A stretch of DNA of 64,000 nucleotides, taken from NCBI RefSeq assembly GCF_001715195.1, contig NZ_MDWE01000003.1:23406-87405 (forward strand), written 5' to 3'. The notes under the pieces are model-generated. The model saw nothing but the letters and a program-made list of their open reading frames with translations. It had not been told where the DNA came from and did not search any database. Both the position numbers and the translations under genes were made by a program. The first letter of the stretch is position 1. Each line of letters opens with the position of its first letter. This DNA is from Rhodohalobacter halophilus. GTDB lineage: Bacteria; Bacteroidota; Rhodothermia; Balneolales; Balneolaceae. Shown here one piece after another: positions 55,954-64,000 of the stretch.

Positions 55954-56804
55954 TGAAAGGAAATCCCAACGCACATCTTACCGCCAAGGAACGGGACAAG
56001 GTTTCGTATCCCACCCGAAAGCTCTACAACATGGGAGTGATTGAAGGAGAGGTGCTCGATTTCGGCTCGGGATTTGGGAAAGATGCAGAGTTCCTGAATG
56101 CCAAGGGGATTTCCTGCACCAATTATGATCCCCACTACGCTCCCGATTATCCCACTCAAAAATTTGATACCATTCTCTGCCAGTACGTGCTGAACGTGTT
56201 GTTGCCGGAAGAACAGGCGGAAGTGTTAATGTCGGTCAGTGAGTTACTTAAGCCGAGCGGCAAAGCCTATTTCACCGTCCGCCGGGATTTGAAAAGATTT
56301 GGCTACCGAACGCACTACGTCCACAAAGTGCCGACCTATCAGTGTAATGTTAAATTGCCCTACAAAACCTTTTTCATAAACGATTTTTGCGAGATCTACG
56401 AATACCGGCATTTCACCCAGGTGGACAACGGCAAAGGAGGCATTTTTGAAAATCCGCCTCCCGATACCGAACTTATCTCCGAACTGGCCACCGTGTACAG
56501 CATCTACGACAAATACCCGGTGAACAAAGGCCACGCGCTGGTGATTCCCAAGCGGAAATCGCGCAACTATTTTGACATGACCGACAAGGAAAAAACCGCC
56601 TGCCAAATTATGGTTGAACGAGTGAAAACGATCTTAGAAAAGAAATACCAACCCGATGGATTCAACATCGGCTTTAACATGAACAAAGCCGCCGGACAAA
56701 CCGTCTTCCACACGCACATCCACATCATTCCCAGGTATAAAGGCGATGTGGAAAATCCCCGTGGAGGGATTAGGAATGTGATTCCGGGGATGGGGGATTA
56801 TTGA
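55953..56804 (+). CDS. Methyltransferase-HIT fusion protein
   Basis: A 283-residue two-domain protein. Residues 1-135 are a class I SAM methyltransferase: motif I VLDFGSGFGKD (about 32-42), acidic residue in NYDPHYAPDYP and the motif IV-like DTILCQYVLNVLLPEEQ. The pattern around PTRKLYNMGVIEGEVLD resembles, from memory, a methyltransferase type seen near DNA phosphorothioation genes. Residues 165-283 are a HIT domain: YPVNKGHALVIPKRK, then GFNMNKAAGQTV and the triad HTHIHIIPRY. HIT proteins hydrolyse or transfer nucleotides. The fusion suggests linked nucleotide chemistry and methylation. ATG 55953 is used; an in-frame GTG lies just upstream. Confidence 0.82.
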   Translation: MKGNPNAHLTAKERDKVSYPTRKLYNMGVIEGEVLDFGSGFGKDAEFLNAKGISCTNYDPHYAPDYPTQKFDTILCQYVLNVLLPEEQAEVLMSVSELLKPSGKAYFTVRRDLKRFGYRTHYVHKVPTYQCNVKLPYKTFFINDFCEIYEYRHFTQVDNGKGGIFENPPPDTELISELATVYSIYDKYPVNKGHALVIPKRKSRNYFDMTDKEKTACQIMVERVKTILEKKYQPDGFNIGFNMNKAAGQTVFHTHIHIIPRYKGDVENPRGGIRNVIPGMGDY

Positions 56805-56805
56805 T

Positions 56806-57227
56806 ATGACAGACGTTCACGAGCCGAAAACCCGAAGCTATAACATGAGCCAGATTTCAGGCAAGGATACAAAGCCTGAAATGATCGTACGAAAGTTTCT
56901 GCACTCAAACGGATTTCGGTACGGGCTTCATAGAAAAATTTACCGGGAAAGCCTGATTTAGTGTTACCGAAATATAATTCTGTTATCTTTGTGCACGGCT
57001 GCTTTTGGCATGTTCATGAAGATTGTAAATATTTTAAACTACCTGAAACCAATACTGAGTTTTGGGAAGAAAAACTTTATCGGAATAAAGAACGGGATGA
57101 AAGACACATTCAGGAATTGGAAGAAATAGGGTGGAATGTAATTGTGGTTTGGGAGTGTGAGTTGAAGCCATATAAAAAGGAAAAAACGTTAATCGGATTG
57201 ATTGAGGATTTAGAAAATAACAGATGA
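56806..57227 (+). pseudogene. vsr: Very short patch repair endonuclease Vsr, frameshifted
   Basis: Vsr nicks next to T:G mismatches that arise by deamination of 5-methylcytosine and is the usual partner of a C5 methyltransferase. The first part (MTDVHEPKTRSYNMSQISGK to GFRYGLHRK) is in one frame. The second (PGKPDLVLPKYNSVIFVHGC, FWHVHEDCKYF, VVWECELKPY) is in another. One extra A in the run at 56934-56938 restores a full-length protein of about 140 residues with the PD catalytic aspartate and the GCFWH histidine. The ATG is 2 bp after the preceding gene and the stop overlaps dcm by 4 nt. Confidence 0.85.
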
Positions 57228-58747
57228 GTATTCCTGTAATCGACATCTTTGCTGGGCCGGGCGGACTTGGAGAAGGATTCAGTTCTTTATTTCATGGTGG
57301 AGAACGAATTTTTAAAACAGTTCTGTCCATTGAGATGGAAAAGTACGCTCATGAGACGCTGACATTTCGAAGTTTTTATCGTCAGTTTCATCCGGATGAA
57401 GTGCCCGAAGAATATTATCAGGTTTTGCGCGGTGAACTTAGTAAAGATGAATTATTTGGGATGGAAGAATTTCAAGAGGAAGTTGCATCTGCTGAGAAAG
57501 AAGCAAAACAGGCTAAACTTGGTTTTGATGATGATTCAGTTAATCCAGATTTGGTTGATGAGTGGATAGAAGAAGCACTGGAAAGAGAAGATGAAGAGGA
57601 CTGGATATTACTGGGAGGGCCTCCATGTCAGGCATATTCAATTGTTGGAAGGTCAAGAAACCAGAGAACCATTTTAGATGCAGATGAAGATGACAGGGTG
57701 GATTTATATAAACACTATCTTCGGATTATTGAAGCTCATCGACCTGCTGTTTTTGTCATGGAAAATGTAAAGGGTTTACTTTCAGCCAGATCAAAATCCA
57801 ATTCCATTTTTGATAAAATTTTGGAGGATTTGAAAGCGCCTGGATACAGAATTTTTTCTTTGGTGAAGGAGCCCCGAAACAATCTTTTTGATGATCCCGA
57901 GTTTGAACCTAAGGATTTTGTTATCCGGTGTGAAGAATATGGAATACCACAAACACGGCACAGGGTCATTTTACTGGGTATAAGAGAAGATTTTTTTCAA
58001 GGCCAACCTGGAATTTTGGAAAAGAAACCTTCCGTTCCTTTGAAAGCCGTAATAGATGATTTACCAAGACTAAGAAGCGGTCTTTCAAGGCAAAAAAATG
58101 TTTGGGAAAATTGGGGCAAAAAAATTGAAGAAATAACCCTGAATGGAGTTATGGAATCAATGGACAGTGAAGTAGTAAGACTTGTTAAGACAACGGTAAA
58201 AAATTTAACCAACCCTCATAAAAACTCAGGTGCTGATTTTGTTGAAAATCGGTCAGATTATACTCCATTGAAATATGAACAGAATTGGTTTTATGATGAA
58301 AGAATTGGTGGGGCTTGTAATCATGAATCCCGGGGCCACATGGGAAGTGATCTGCACAGGTACTTGTTTGCCTCTTCCTATGCGAAAGTAAAAGGAAGAT
58401 CACCAAAAATGGAAGATTTTCCTGAAAAGCTTCTGCCTGCTCATAAAAATGTTCAGGAAGCCATTAAAAACAAAAAATTTGCAGATCGTTTTAGAGTACA
58501 ATTAGAAGACAAGCCTTCCAAAACGATTACAAGTCACATTTCTAAGGATGGACACTATTATATACATCCTGATCCTTCCCAATGCAGAAGCTTGACCGTA
58601 AGAGAAGCTGCAAGAATCCAAACTTTTCCGGATAATTATTTCTTTTGTGGGCCAAGGACTTCACAATATGTGCAAGTAGGCAATGCTGTACCTCCTTTAT
58701 TAGCAAATGATATTGCCAACATTGTACATAGATTGTTTAGAAACTAA
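57224..58747 (+). CDS. dcm: DNA (cytosine-5-)-methyltransferase
   Basis: A 507-residue C5 methyltransferase. Motif I is DIFAGPGGLGEGFSS (about 7-21), motif IV with the catalytic cysteine is GGPPCQAYS (about 131-139), motif VI is MENVKGLL, motif VIII QTRHRVILLG, and motif X QVGNAVPPLLAND near the end. A charged insertion of about 70 residues lies before motif IV and a long target-recognition region (about 270-430) between VIII and IX. It would protect host DNA in the restriction system encoded by the converging genes. Its 3' end overlaps the PD-(D/E)XK gene by 11 bp. Confidence 0.95.
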   Translation: MSIPVIDIFAGPGGLGEGFSSLFHGGERIFKTVLSIEMEKYAHETLTFRSFYRQFHPDEVPEEYYQVLRGELSKDELFGMEEFQEEVASAEKEAKQAKLGFDDDSVNPDLVDEWIEEALEREDEEDWILLGGPPCQAYSIVGRSRNQRTILDADEDDRVDLYKHYLRIIEAHRPAVFVMENVKGLLSARSKSNSIFDKILEDLKAPGYRIFSLVKEPRNNLFDDPEFEPKDFVIRCEEYGIPQTRHRVILLGIREDFFQGQPGILEKKPSVPLKAVIDDLPRLRSGLSRQKNVWENWGKKIEEITLNGVMESMDSEVVRLVKTTVKNLTNPHKNSGADFVENRSDYTPLKYEQNWFYDERIGGACNHESRGHMGSDLHRYLFASSYAKVKGRSPKMEDFPEKLLPAHKNVQEAIKNKKFADRFRVQLEDKPSKTITSHISKDGHYYIHPDPSQCRSLTVREAARIQTFPDNYFFCGPRTSQYVQVGNAVPPLLANDIANIVHRLFRN

Positions 58748-59735
58748 TATTTTCAACCTTCTCAGAAGGTAATCCTTCTAGTTCTACACGATAACTGATG
58801 TTAGAAATTCTTGCGCTCAAAGGTTTTGATAGATCCTTGCTAGATAATTTTGGGAAATCACGATCAACTTGATATAAAAGACCGTCATAAATATCAAATC
58901 TATACTGTTGATACTTCTCTTTATGAACAGGGCTATATCCACTATAGGACAACAACTTTCTGAATTTTAAGATTAGAGAAGCATTGTTACTAAAATAAAT
59001 GGATTCGATTTCCTGAATCAATTCGGGTAAACAAATAGTGGTTTGGTTTTTAGTTTTTGAAACTAGATATGAAACTACAAGTAATTGTTTTTCATCTGGA
59101 GCAGAAAGCTGATCAATTCCATTTATTTTATGAATGCGTTTATCACTTCGTGTACCCTTTACTTCTAAAACCTTCTGGGGCAATAAAAAATCATACTTTT
59201 CTCCTAATGGACCTTTCCAAGCACTAATAGCTTGATTAGGATCAATTTGAGACAATAGAATAAGCACTTTAAGTTCACATAATAACCCAATTTGTTCTTC
59301 GTCAGATAAAATTTCTTTAGGACGGTTACTCCAAAAAGATTTCCAACTGCTAATCACTTCATTTACCGCAGTAACTGGAGAGTAACCTTCTGCCAGTATT
59401 TTCTCAGATATTTCTTTAACAATCTCTGTGAACTCTTCTGAGTAAGCATTAAGCCCGCACTCTAAATCAATAAATTTTTGTACACCAGAATTTTTAAGAT
59501 GATATTTTTTCAGTTGAATAGTAAGACCATTTACAGCCGGATCATAAATATCACTTTTCTTTCCTGAGTGATCAGCTATAACGAAATGTAATTTACCATC
59601 TTCACTATTAAATATATGAAGACCACAAGGTCTATTATCTTGTTTGGTTACATCAATACTCTTATAACCAGATTGAAAATCACCAGATCTGTCTAACTGA
59701 CCCCATATCTCATTTGCTAAGTCTTTATAATACAT
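58737..59735 (-). CDS. PD-(D/E)XK-motif (DUF4420) restriction-associated protein
   Basis: A 332-residue protein of the DUF4420 group, found beside Z1 and MORC-like ATPase genes in predicted restriction systems. The likely nuclease core is GLLCELKVLILLSQ (about 143-156), then YDFLLPQKVLEVKGTRSD (about 176-193), giving E, D and ExK residues of a PD-(D/E)XK fold. GDFQSGYKSI and DNRPCGLHIF near the start and YRFDIYDGLLYQV near the end are also family-like. It is the last gene of the minus-strand series, 5 bp after the Z1 gene. Confidence 0.85.
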   Translation of the reverse strand: MYYKDLANEIWGQLDRSGDFQSGYKSIDVTKQDNRPCGLHIFNSEDGKLHFVIADHSGKKSDIYDPAVNGLTIQLKKYHLKNSGVQKFIDLECGLNAYSEEFTEIVKEISEKILAEGYSPVTAVNEVISSWKSFWSNRPKEILSDEEQIGLLCELKVLILLSQIDPNQAISAWKGPLGEKYDFLLPQKVLEVKGTRSDKRIHKINGIDQLSAPDEKQLLVVSYLVSKTKNQTTICLPELIQEIESIYFSNNASLILKFRKLLSYSGYSPVHKEKYQQYRFDIYDGLLYQVDRDFPKLSSKDLSKPLSARISNISYRVELEGLPSEKVENISF

Positions 59736-59740
59736 ATTGC

Positions 59741-62401
59741 TTATTGTCCAATAAAATCATAAGGATCAGCTTTGCTCTCAGGCAAAACAATTGCTAAGCC
59801 TAATGGGTCAATTTTTGCTGAATCAATAAACCTAAAAAGGTTAATTCTTTCACCATACTGGGGAGAAGCCGGGTTATTTCTTGCTTTACTGTCACTCCAT
59901 ATCAAATAAAGAAGTAATAAAGGATTTTGAGGAGATCGACCATCATATGGATCATTAGCTCCTGTCTCTAAATCAATTCTTAAATGTTCCGGTTCAGTTA
60001 AAACCCCAATATTAAAACCTTTTTCTCTATGTTTTCTGCTTCGTTGTATTCTGTTGATTTCAAGCCCCCCATAATTTAATGATGAGCAACCTTTAACTGC
60101 AGTCCTGTTTCCGACAACTGCAATATTCCACTTTAATAGTTCTGGTTTATCTACATCATTTATTCGACGATATACATAACCAATAAGGCGCTCAGCATCT
60201 AAACCTGGCCCTCCTGTTTTTTGTTTTTCTACAAATTGATATTTATTTAAAAACTCTTGTAATACCCCTCTTCCGGGTATGTTTTTTGCCAGATAGATGC
60301 CTTTTTGAGGCTCTTCAAATTTATAAGAATCATTTATTGAGTTAATAAAGTTTTCACCAAGTTCAAAATTAGCATTAAGCTTATCTGGTTCATCAAGAGG
60401 TAACCATATTGTTTGATTTAGAGATTTACTGAAGGATGCCTGTCTTACAGTTGCAGCGCCCATTTTATTTGGAGCCGTAACATTTAAAGTGCTGTGGTCC
60501 CTTATAACTATAGCAAGTTCCTCTGGAGTTTTATCTTCTTCCTCATATCGATAGATCTCACTTCGAATTTCTTCTTCAACAAGTGCCAAGTGTTCGAATA
60601 ACTCCCAAATTTCCGCAGTGGTATGTACTCTTGTTAAATCTTCATATCCAGAGCGATAACCAAACCATCTGGCCATTTGCAGTAAAGTATCATACTGGCG
60701 GGATCTTCTCAGATAGTAACTTGTCATTAACCCCTCCAAAGTTAAACCTCTTGATAACTGATTGCCCCCAACTGCAATAACTTTTATTTCTTCACCAGAA
60801 GAATAGTCAAGTCGATCTTCAGTACTACTATTCAATTCCAAAATAGAAATCTTATCAAAAACAGATGACAATTCACTCCAGACTTCTTCAAAATCAGGTA
60901 ATTCATTTTTAGTCTGAAGTTCATTATTAATTTTTTTTGAGTGTCTACTAAATTCTACCCATGATTGGCCGTATTCTTTTTTAAGCTTCTCCTTTCCTAC
61001 AATATCACTATAACGGTCGCAGACATCTGAGAAATAAGTTTCCACAAGTAATTTTACAGTACTCATATCATCAATTTTGTGAGATACATGAATCAGCATG
61101 CTCATGGGTTTATTTCTCTGACCTCTAAGGTTTCTGACTGCGCAGCTGAATAAAAAATCATCAATTGCATGAGCAAGGTTTTCAGTCATACGACCAAGAA
61201 TTAAATTTTCCTTCTCATCAGGTACAACCTTAACAAATTCATCTGATAAATCTCCTTCGAAGATTCGAGAAGCGCCAAAATATCCTTTTGGTTCTGGCAA
61301 TGAGACAATAAAATTTCTCGGATACAGATCGTCTTCAATTTGCTCATCTTCACTTGTCATGTCTATTAAAACATTTGCAAATGGTGTGGCAGTATATCCC
61401 ACATATGCTTTTCTCGTAAATAAGCTCATCAATTTCCGAATTCTAAAATTGGTAGCAGTAGGATCTGAGTCCGGATCTGTAGCATTGCCATCTACTGAGG
61501 CCTGATCTGCCTCATCATCAATAATCAAAAGAGGCATTTTTTCCAAGCTGTCAGAGCCAGCTTCCTTAACATAATCGATTAATCGATCAAGCACTCTGCA
61601 GTTCTTTTTAATAACAGCTAATGTTGGATTGGATTTTCCACAATAAACAGAAAACGGCAAAGTACTGCTACCGCGTCTAAATTCGCCTTTATCTTTATCT
61701 TCAATTGTAGCTGAGGTCAGTCGATTCCATTGCTTTATATCAGAAGGTGTAGATATAAATTTTTCATCTAACTTTCTGTCGTTAATCCCTGTGAGCTCTT
61801 TATCAAGCCTTATCTGAGTTTGCAACCTTAGAATGTTATGTATGCCAGCAAGAACAACTACGAATTTATATCCTGCGTCTGCGGCTTTTGCAATTAATGC
61901 TGTAAAATTTGCCGTCTTTCCACTTTGTACATATCCTAAAACAAGTCCTTTATAGCTAAATTCTTTTCTACGGGGATTTGCCATATTTTCCATAATCCCA
62001 TATGTAGCTTCATCAATACTTTTAACAATTCGCCCAGCATTAGTGGATCCATATTTATCTGTCAATGCTTTTTCAAGAAAGTTTTCTAGTCGTTTCCAAT
62101 AATATTGGTCTTGTATGTTGTCATGTTTAGAAATCCATTCTTCATACCATTCTTCATGTTCTTTTGGATCGTCAACAACTGATATTGGTATAAGTACAGC
62201 TCCGTCATGTGACTCACGATAATTAATCCTATCCAGAAGTTTTTCTTTTACAGCACCTTTTATTTCAGTTGGTATTCCTTCTCTTGTAATTTGATCTTGA
62301 TACTCTTCAATCTCCTTATCAATCTGAAAATTTTCTGCTCCAACATAGTTAACCCTTTTAATAAGGTCGTCTACATATCTTGATATTTGTTCCGTATCCA
62401 T
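59741..62401 (-). CDS. Z1-domain P-loop ATPase of a restriction system
   Basis: An 886-residue Z1 protein. A helicase-like SF2 core begins near residue 145 with LGYVQSGKTANFTALI (Walker A). Walker B LLIIDDEADQASVDG is near 290 and YVGYTATPFANVLID near 340. The Z1 signature GGNQLSRGLTLEGL and QMARWFGYRSGYEDLTRVH, with arginine-finger residues, is at about 535-585. Z1 proteins occur with MORC ATPases and DNA methylases and are thought to remodel or translocate DNA. It starts one base after the stop of the MORC-like gene, so all three minus-strand genes form one operon. Confidence 0.9.
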   Translation of the reverse strand: MDTEQISRYVDDLIKRVNYVGAENFQIDKEIEEYQDQITREGIPTEIKGAVKEKLLDRINYRESHDGAVLIPISVVDDPKEHEEWYEEWISKHDNIQDQYYWKRLENFLEKALTDKYGSTNAGRIVKSIDEATYGIMENMANPRRKEFSYKGLVLGYVQSGKTANFTALIAKAADAGYKFVVVLAGIHNILRLQTQIRLDKELTGINDRKLDEKFISTPSDIKQWNRLTSATIEDKDKGEFRRGSSTLPFSVYCGKSNPTLAVIKKNCRVLDRLIDYVKEAGSDSLEKMPLLIIDDEADQASVDGNATDPDSDPTATNFRIRKLMSLFTRKAYVGYTATPFANVLIDMTSEDEQIEDDLYPRNFIVSLPEPKGYFGASRIFEGDLSDEFVKVVPDEKENLILGRMTENLAHAIDDFLFSCAVRNLRGQRNKPMSMLIHVSHKIDDMSTVKLLVETYFSDVCDRYSDIVGKEKLKKEYGQSWVEFSRHSKKINNELQTKNELPDFEEVWSELSSVFDKISILELNSSTEDRLDYSSGEEIKVIAVGGNQLSRGLTLEGLMTSYYLRRSRQYDTLLQMARWFGYRSGYEDLTRVHTTAEIWELFEHLALVEEEIRSEIYRYEEEDKTPEELAIVIRDHSTLNVTAPNKMGAATVRQASFSKSLNQTIWLPLDEPDKLNANFELGENFINSINDSYKFEEPQKGIYLAKNIPGRGVLQEFLNKYQFVEKQKTGGPGLDAERLIGYVYRRINDVDKPELLKWNIAVVGNRTAVKGCSSLNYGGLEINRIQRSRKHREKGFNIGVLTEPEHLRIDLETGANDPYDGRSPQNPLLLLYLIWSDSKARNNPASPQYGERINLFRFIDSAKIDPLGLAIVLPESKADPYDFIGQ

Positions 62402-62402
62402 G

Positions 62403-64000
62403 TTAAATAATCTTTTCTTTCACTAATCTTTCCAATGTATTTCCACAAACCGTTTTAAATGTATCAAAAAGATGGGCATTATCTTCATTTCTATTAAAAA
62501 GCTCAGCAAACGCCAACGAGAATATTAAAGCATCAATTGCTGCAGTTACTGATTTGCTTTTCCCAGATTCGTATATCTGTGAATAAAATGGATGTTTTTC
62601 ATTAACAATCACCTTAAATTTTTCCCCTGCATTTCCAATTATTTTCCATAGATGACCACTTTCAACCTCTCCAGATACAACTTCAAAATCACGGTCTGTT
62701 CCATATTCCAAAAATTCTTGAACTTGGTTTGACAGCCAACTTCCATTTGGATTTACAATTTCCACATCAAAAGTTTCAGACACCTCATCTACATAAGTAC
62801 TAATTTTGTTTTCTTTGGTTAGCCCTTTAGAAAGTTGCTCTATTTTATTTGTCTGGTTGCGAAAACTATTAGTTATTTTTGGTTTACTCGGTGAGGCCTT
62901 ATAAGCTTCCTTAGCATTTTTAACAACCCTCTTATTAACGTATGTCTTTAGATGGTAATATAACTTCTCAGGAAACTGAACTTTGTTTTTATTTACTGTT
63001 ACTTGAAATAAATCATCTAATTTAGGCTCAATATCAATACTCAACCTGGCTAATTTAATATGTTCGTCTTTAGCCATGGTTCCCTGCCACCCCCCAAACC
63101 TTATTAACCTATTTGCTCTATATATATAATAACCTTGTGCATCATTCCATGACAACAAGCCTTTGCCATTTTTCCATGCTACTTCGCTTGAAAAGTTATC
63201 TTTGCTTGGTAATACAAAAGCTTTTATGTGAACAGCAGAATGATAATCTTCAAATGGAAGTTCTGATAATTCCTTTTTAAGTGAAACCTCAAAAGTTTCT
63301 GATTCATTTCTACAAAAGGGATCCCAAGGATCTAAATGTTCATCATTTACAGTTATGTTAACTGTTCTGGGCTTATCTAATGAATTATCTAAAAAGCGAT
63401 GAAAAACCATGCGTAAGTGTAGTTTTAGCTTCCCTAATATTCTGTAGTAATAATTTTCAGCTAACTTTTCGCTATTGTAAGATCTATATTCATTATCTAT
63501 TACAAACAAATCATCCCAAAAAACTATTGTACCACTTTCCTCTATTTTCATTCTTTCATTATCGAGATAATTATTTAAGTTTTTATCATTAAGCTTTAGA
63601 AGCTCCCACTCATTACTTTCGGATACATGATCCATATCCCAACTAAATCCTGCGGGTTTAAAGGACTTTTTCTTTGAAATTACTGTCAATATATTGCAAT
63701 GACTTAAAGAAGCTGTTTTCATACCCATGCCAAATTTACCCAGATCCCCAGGTTGATATTCTGCTTCTGCACCTAATCTCATAGCCTCTTCTAATTCTTT
63801 TTCTGACATCCCTTTTCCATCGTCATAAACTCTCAGATAGAAATCGCCCTTAATATGCTTAAATAGCACATAGATGTTTTTTGAACCAGCTGAAATAGAA
63901 TTGTCCACCAAATCAGCTATTGAAGAGTTTAGATCATATCCCAAGCTTCTAAGAGCTTGAAATGTTCTTTTTGCATTAGGAATACTTTCAACTGTTTCCA
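62403..64000 (-). CDS. MORC/HSP90-like GHKL ATPase (N-terminus beyond window)
   Basis: At least 532 residues; the frame is open to the right edge, so the start lies outside. The GHKL ATPase domain leads, with the metal-binding N-box ADLVDNSISA, the G1 box VYDDGKGMSEKEL and the G2 box GKFGMGMKTASLSH. An S5-like transducer region follows (about 180-340), with KNGKGLLSWNDAQGYYIYR. The C-terminal part is helical and less conserved. In other genomes this ATPase type stands beside Z1 and PD-(D/E)XK genes. It probably loads or clamps the restriction complex on DNA. Confidence 0.88.
   Translation of the reverse strand, partial: ETVESIPNAKRTFQALRSLGYDLNSSIADLVDNSISAGSKNIYVLFKHIKGDFYLRVYDDGKGMSEKELEEAMRLGAEAEYQPGDLGKFGMGMKTASLSHCNILTVISKKKSFKPAGFSWDMDHVSESNEWELLKLNDKNLNNYLDNERMKIEESGTIVFWDDLFVIDNEYRSYNSEKLAENYYYRILGKLKLHLRMVFHRFLDNSLDKPRTVNITVNDEHLDPWDPFCRNESETFEVSLKKELSELPFEDYHSAVHIKAFVLPSKDNFSSEVAWKNGKGLLSWNDAQGYYIYRANRLIRFGGWQGTMAKDEHIKLARLSIDIEPKLDDLFQVTVNKNKVQFPEKLYYHLKTYVNKRVVKNAKEAYKASPSKPKITNSFRNQTNKIEQLSKGLTKENKISTYVDEVSETFDVEIVNPNGSWLSNQVQEFLEYGTDRDFEVVSGEVESGHLWKIIGNAGEKFKVIVNEKHPFYSQIYESGKSKSVTAAIDALIFSLAFAELFNRNEDNAHLFDTFKTVCGNTLERLVKEKII

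Overview
The window looks like chromosome from a Gram-negative bacterium of the Bacteroidota/Rhodothermota/Balneolota lineage, most like a Balneola/Gracilimonas-type marine heterotroph. This is an inference from gene content: an LptE-type outer-membrane lipoprotein beside a sigma-54 activator and MiaB, FadL-like and TonB-receptor-like barrels, many SPII lipoproteins, lysine-6- and ornithine aminotransferases, and an integrative element carrying BT4734/VirE_N and DUF3987 genes. Base composition is moderate by eye over most of the window and clearly more AT-rich from about 56.9 kb to the right end.

Layout. 0-26 kb is mostly ordinary core genome: ribosomal protein L31, an MBL hydrolase, a TPR/LptE/sigma-54-activator operon, a fused sigma-factor/DUF4382 gene, miaB, a beta-propeller-like lipoprotein, a frameshifted FKBP isomerase, pyrE, pgpA-pgsA (consecutive steps of phosphatidylglycerol synthesis), cinA, an outer-membrane barrel, ftsX, a Fur regulator, an acyl-CoA synthetase, a LOG protein, a cysteine desulfurase, purL, an SDR with a hairpin abutting its start codon, and two PLP aminotransferases (lysine-6 and ornithine).

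26.6-34.3 kb is a 7.6-kb integrative element inserted in the 3' end of an initiator tRNA-Met(CAT) gene. It is bounded by 17-bp direct repeats (one mismatch). It carries a tyrosine integrase, an excisionase-like HTH protein, a VirE_N/BT4734 protein, a DUF3987 ATPase, an HGG-type small protein and several unknowns, all on the minus strand. No relaxase, capsid or conjugation gene is visible. Three kinds of unexplained non-coding structure lie in it: five hairpins at a near-constant 26-30 nt period, paired 9-bp motifs with an 11-bp offset at both ends, and two triplets of 9-bp iterons in the replication-gene block.

34.8-52.5 kb returns to host genes: a sodium:solute symporter, a GNAT enzyme, an alanine-racemase-fold racemase, an M23 peptidase-like protein, a SIMPL protein, an 11-PAS plus GAF histidine kinase of 1777 residues, an Arg/Ser/Asn-repeat lipoprotein, a FadL-like porin, a CIA30 protein, a CorC-type DUF21/CBS protein and a KAS III enzyme. 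The gaps contain dispersed hairpin repeats.

52.9-64 kb is a defence-like island. After a SWIM zinc-finger protein come an HNH nuclease and a methyltransferase-HIT fusion in a tight pair. Next are a frameshifted vsr and a C5 cytosine methyltransferase. Converging on these from the other strand are a PD-(D/E)XK protein (DUF4420), a Z1-domain ATPase and a MORC/HSP90-like GHKL ATPase that runs off the right end. The last five genes match a restriction-modification class predicted from comparative genomics (MORC-Z1-nuclease with a methylase). The HNH/methyltransferase-HIT pair in front is the best candidate here for an undescribed module.
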